Shown here: in pieces, positions 23,642 to 23,742 of the stretch
Numbering within the stretch: position 1 is the stretch's first letter
How the letters are laid out: every line of letters begins with the position of its first letter
Source: Agrobacterium fabrum
GTDB lineage: Bacteria; Pseudomonadota; Alphaproteobacteria; Rhizobiales; Rhizobiaceae
DNA length: 23,742 nt
NCBI GenBank assembly: GCA_003241215.1
Contig: QFOL01000030.1
Span: 1-23,742, forward strand
Direction: 5' to 3'
Notes under the pieces: generated by a model
What the model was told of the DNA's origin: nothing
Database searches by the model: none
Seen by the model: the letters and a program-made list of their open reading frames with translations, nothing else
Made by a program: the position numbers and the translations under genes

Positions 23642-23742
23642 AGGGCTTTGGTGCATGGATCGTTAAGCGCATTGTCGTAGGTGCTCGCGCAGCCCGACAA
23701 CTGGTCTCCACCACGATGCCGTTTAAGCACAATTCCTCCCGC

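Noticed and set aside
22700..23656. Minus-strand frame of 318 codons opposite the EamA gene
   Set aside because: It is the complement of a ten-segment membrane protein; no ribosome binding site and no recognisable domain.

Overview
The window reads as a GC-rich chromosomal catabolic region of an alphaproteobacterium, most likely from the Hyphomicrobiales. Gene content and protein flavour suggest a Brucella/Ochrobactrum-type genome, but that assignment rests on recognition, not on a search. There are no rRNA, tRNA, CRISPR or phage genes.

Region 1 (1-10.2 kb) is a homoprotocatechuate (4-hydroxyphenylacetate, 4-HPA) pathway. On the minus strand, a promoter near 7.03 kb serves hpaF-hpaE-hpaD-gabD-hpaG-hpaH-hpaI: 5-carboxymethyl-2-hydroxymuconate (CHM) isomerase, CHM-semialdehyde dehydrogenase, extradiol dioxygenase, succinate-semialdehyde dehydrogenase, decarboxylase, hydratase and aldolase. 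A separate minus-strand pair, hpaB-hpaC (two-component hydroxylase), is divergent from the AraC-type activator gene hpaA. Both hpaD (ring cleavage) and hpaI (final aldolase, running off the left edge) carry a single-base frameshift in a short G/C run. The pathway is therefore either broken at two steps or the assembly has two homopolymer errors.

Region 2 (10.25-16.2 kb) holds a relic of an aldehyde dehydrogenase gene, the MarR-type regulator hpaR, and a minus-strand branched-chain-type ABC importer (livK, livH, a livM-livG fusion, livF) that ends in a clear rho-independent terminator. A near-identical palindrome, TTAACATGTTAA or a variant, overlaps the hpaF promoter and lies upstream of hpaR and livK. 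This ties the ABC importer to the HpaR regulon and suggests it imports 4-HPA or a related aromatic acid. A fourth copy sits unexplained between the convergent ends of hpaR and livF.

Region 3 (16.28-20.12 kb) is a complete class I cytochrome P450 system: P450, adrenodoxin-type [2Fe-2S] ferredoxin and FAD-dependent ferredoxin reductase in one tight operon. A LysR-type regulator is divergent from it. The substrate is unknown; an aromatic precursor that feeds the hpa pathway is a reasonable guess. The P450 lacks the usual acid-threonine pair in the I helix.

Region 4 (20.12-21.37 kb) is a visibly more A/T-rich patch with a DoxX-family membrane protein and a decayed C-terminal piece of an IS3-family transposase. 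Region 5 (21.37 kb to the end) holds a second LysR regulator, divergent from a tautomerase-superfamily gene that is followed by an EamA/DMT transporter.
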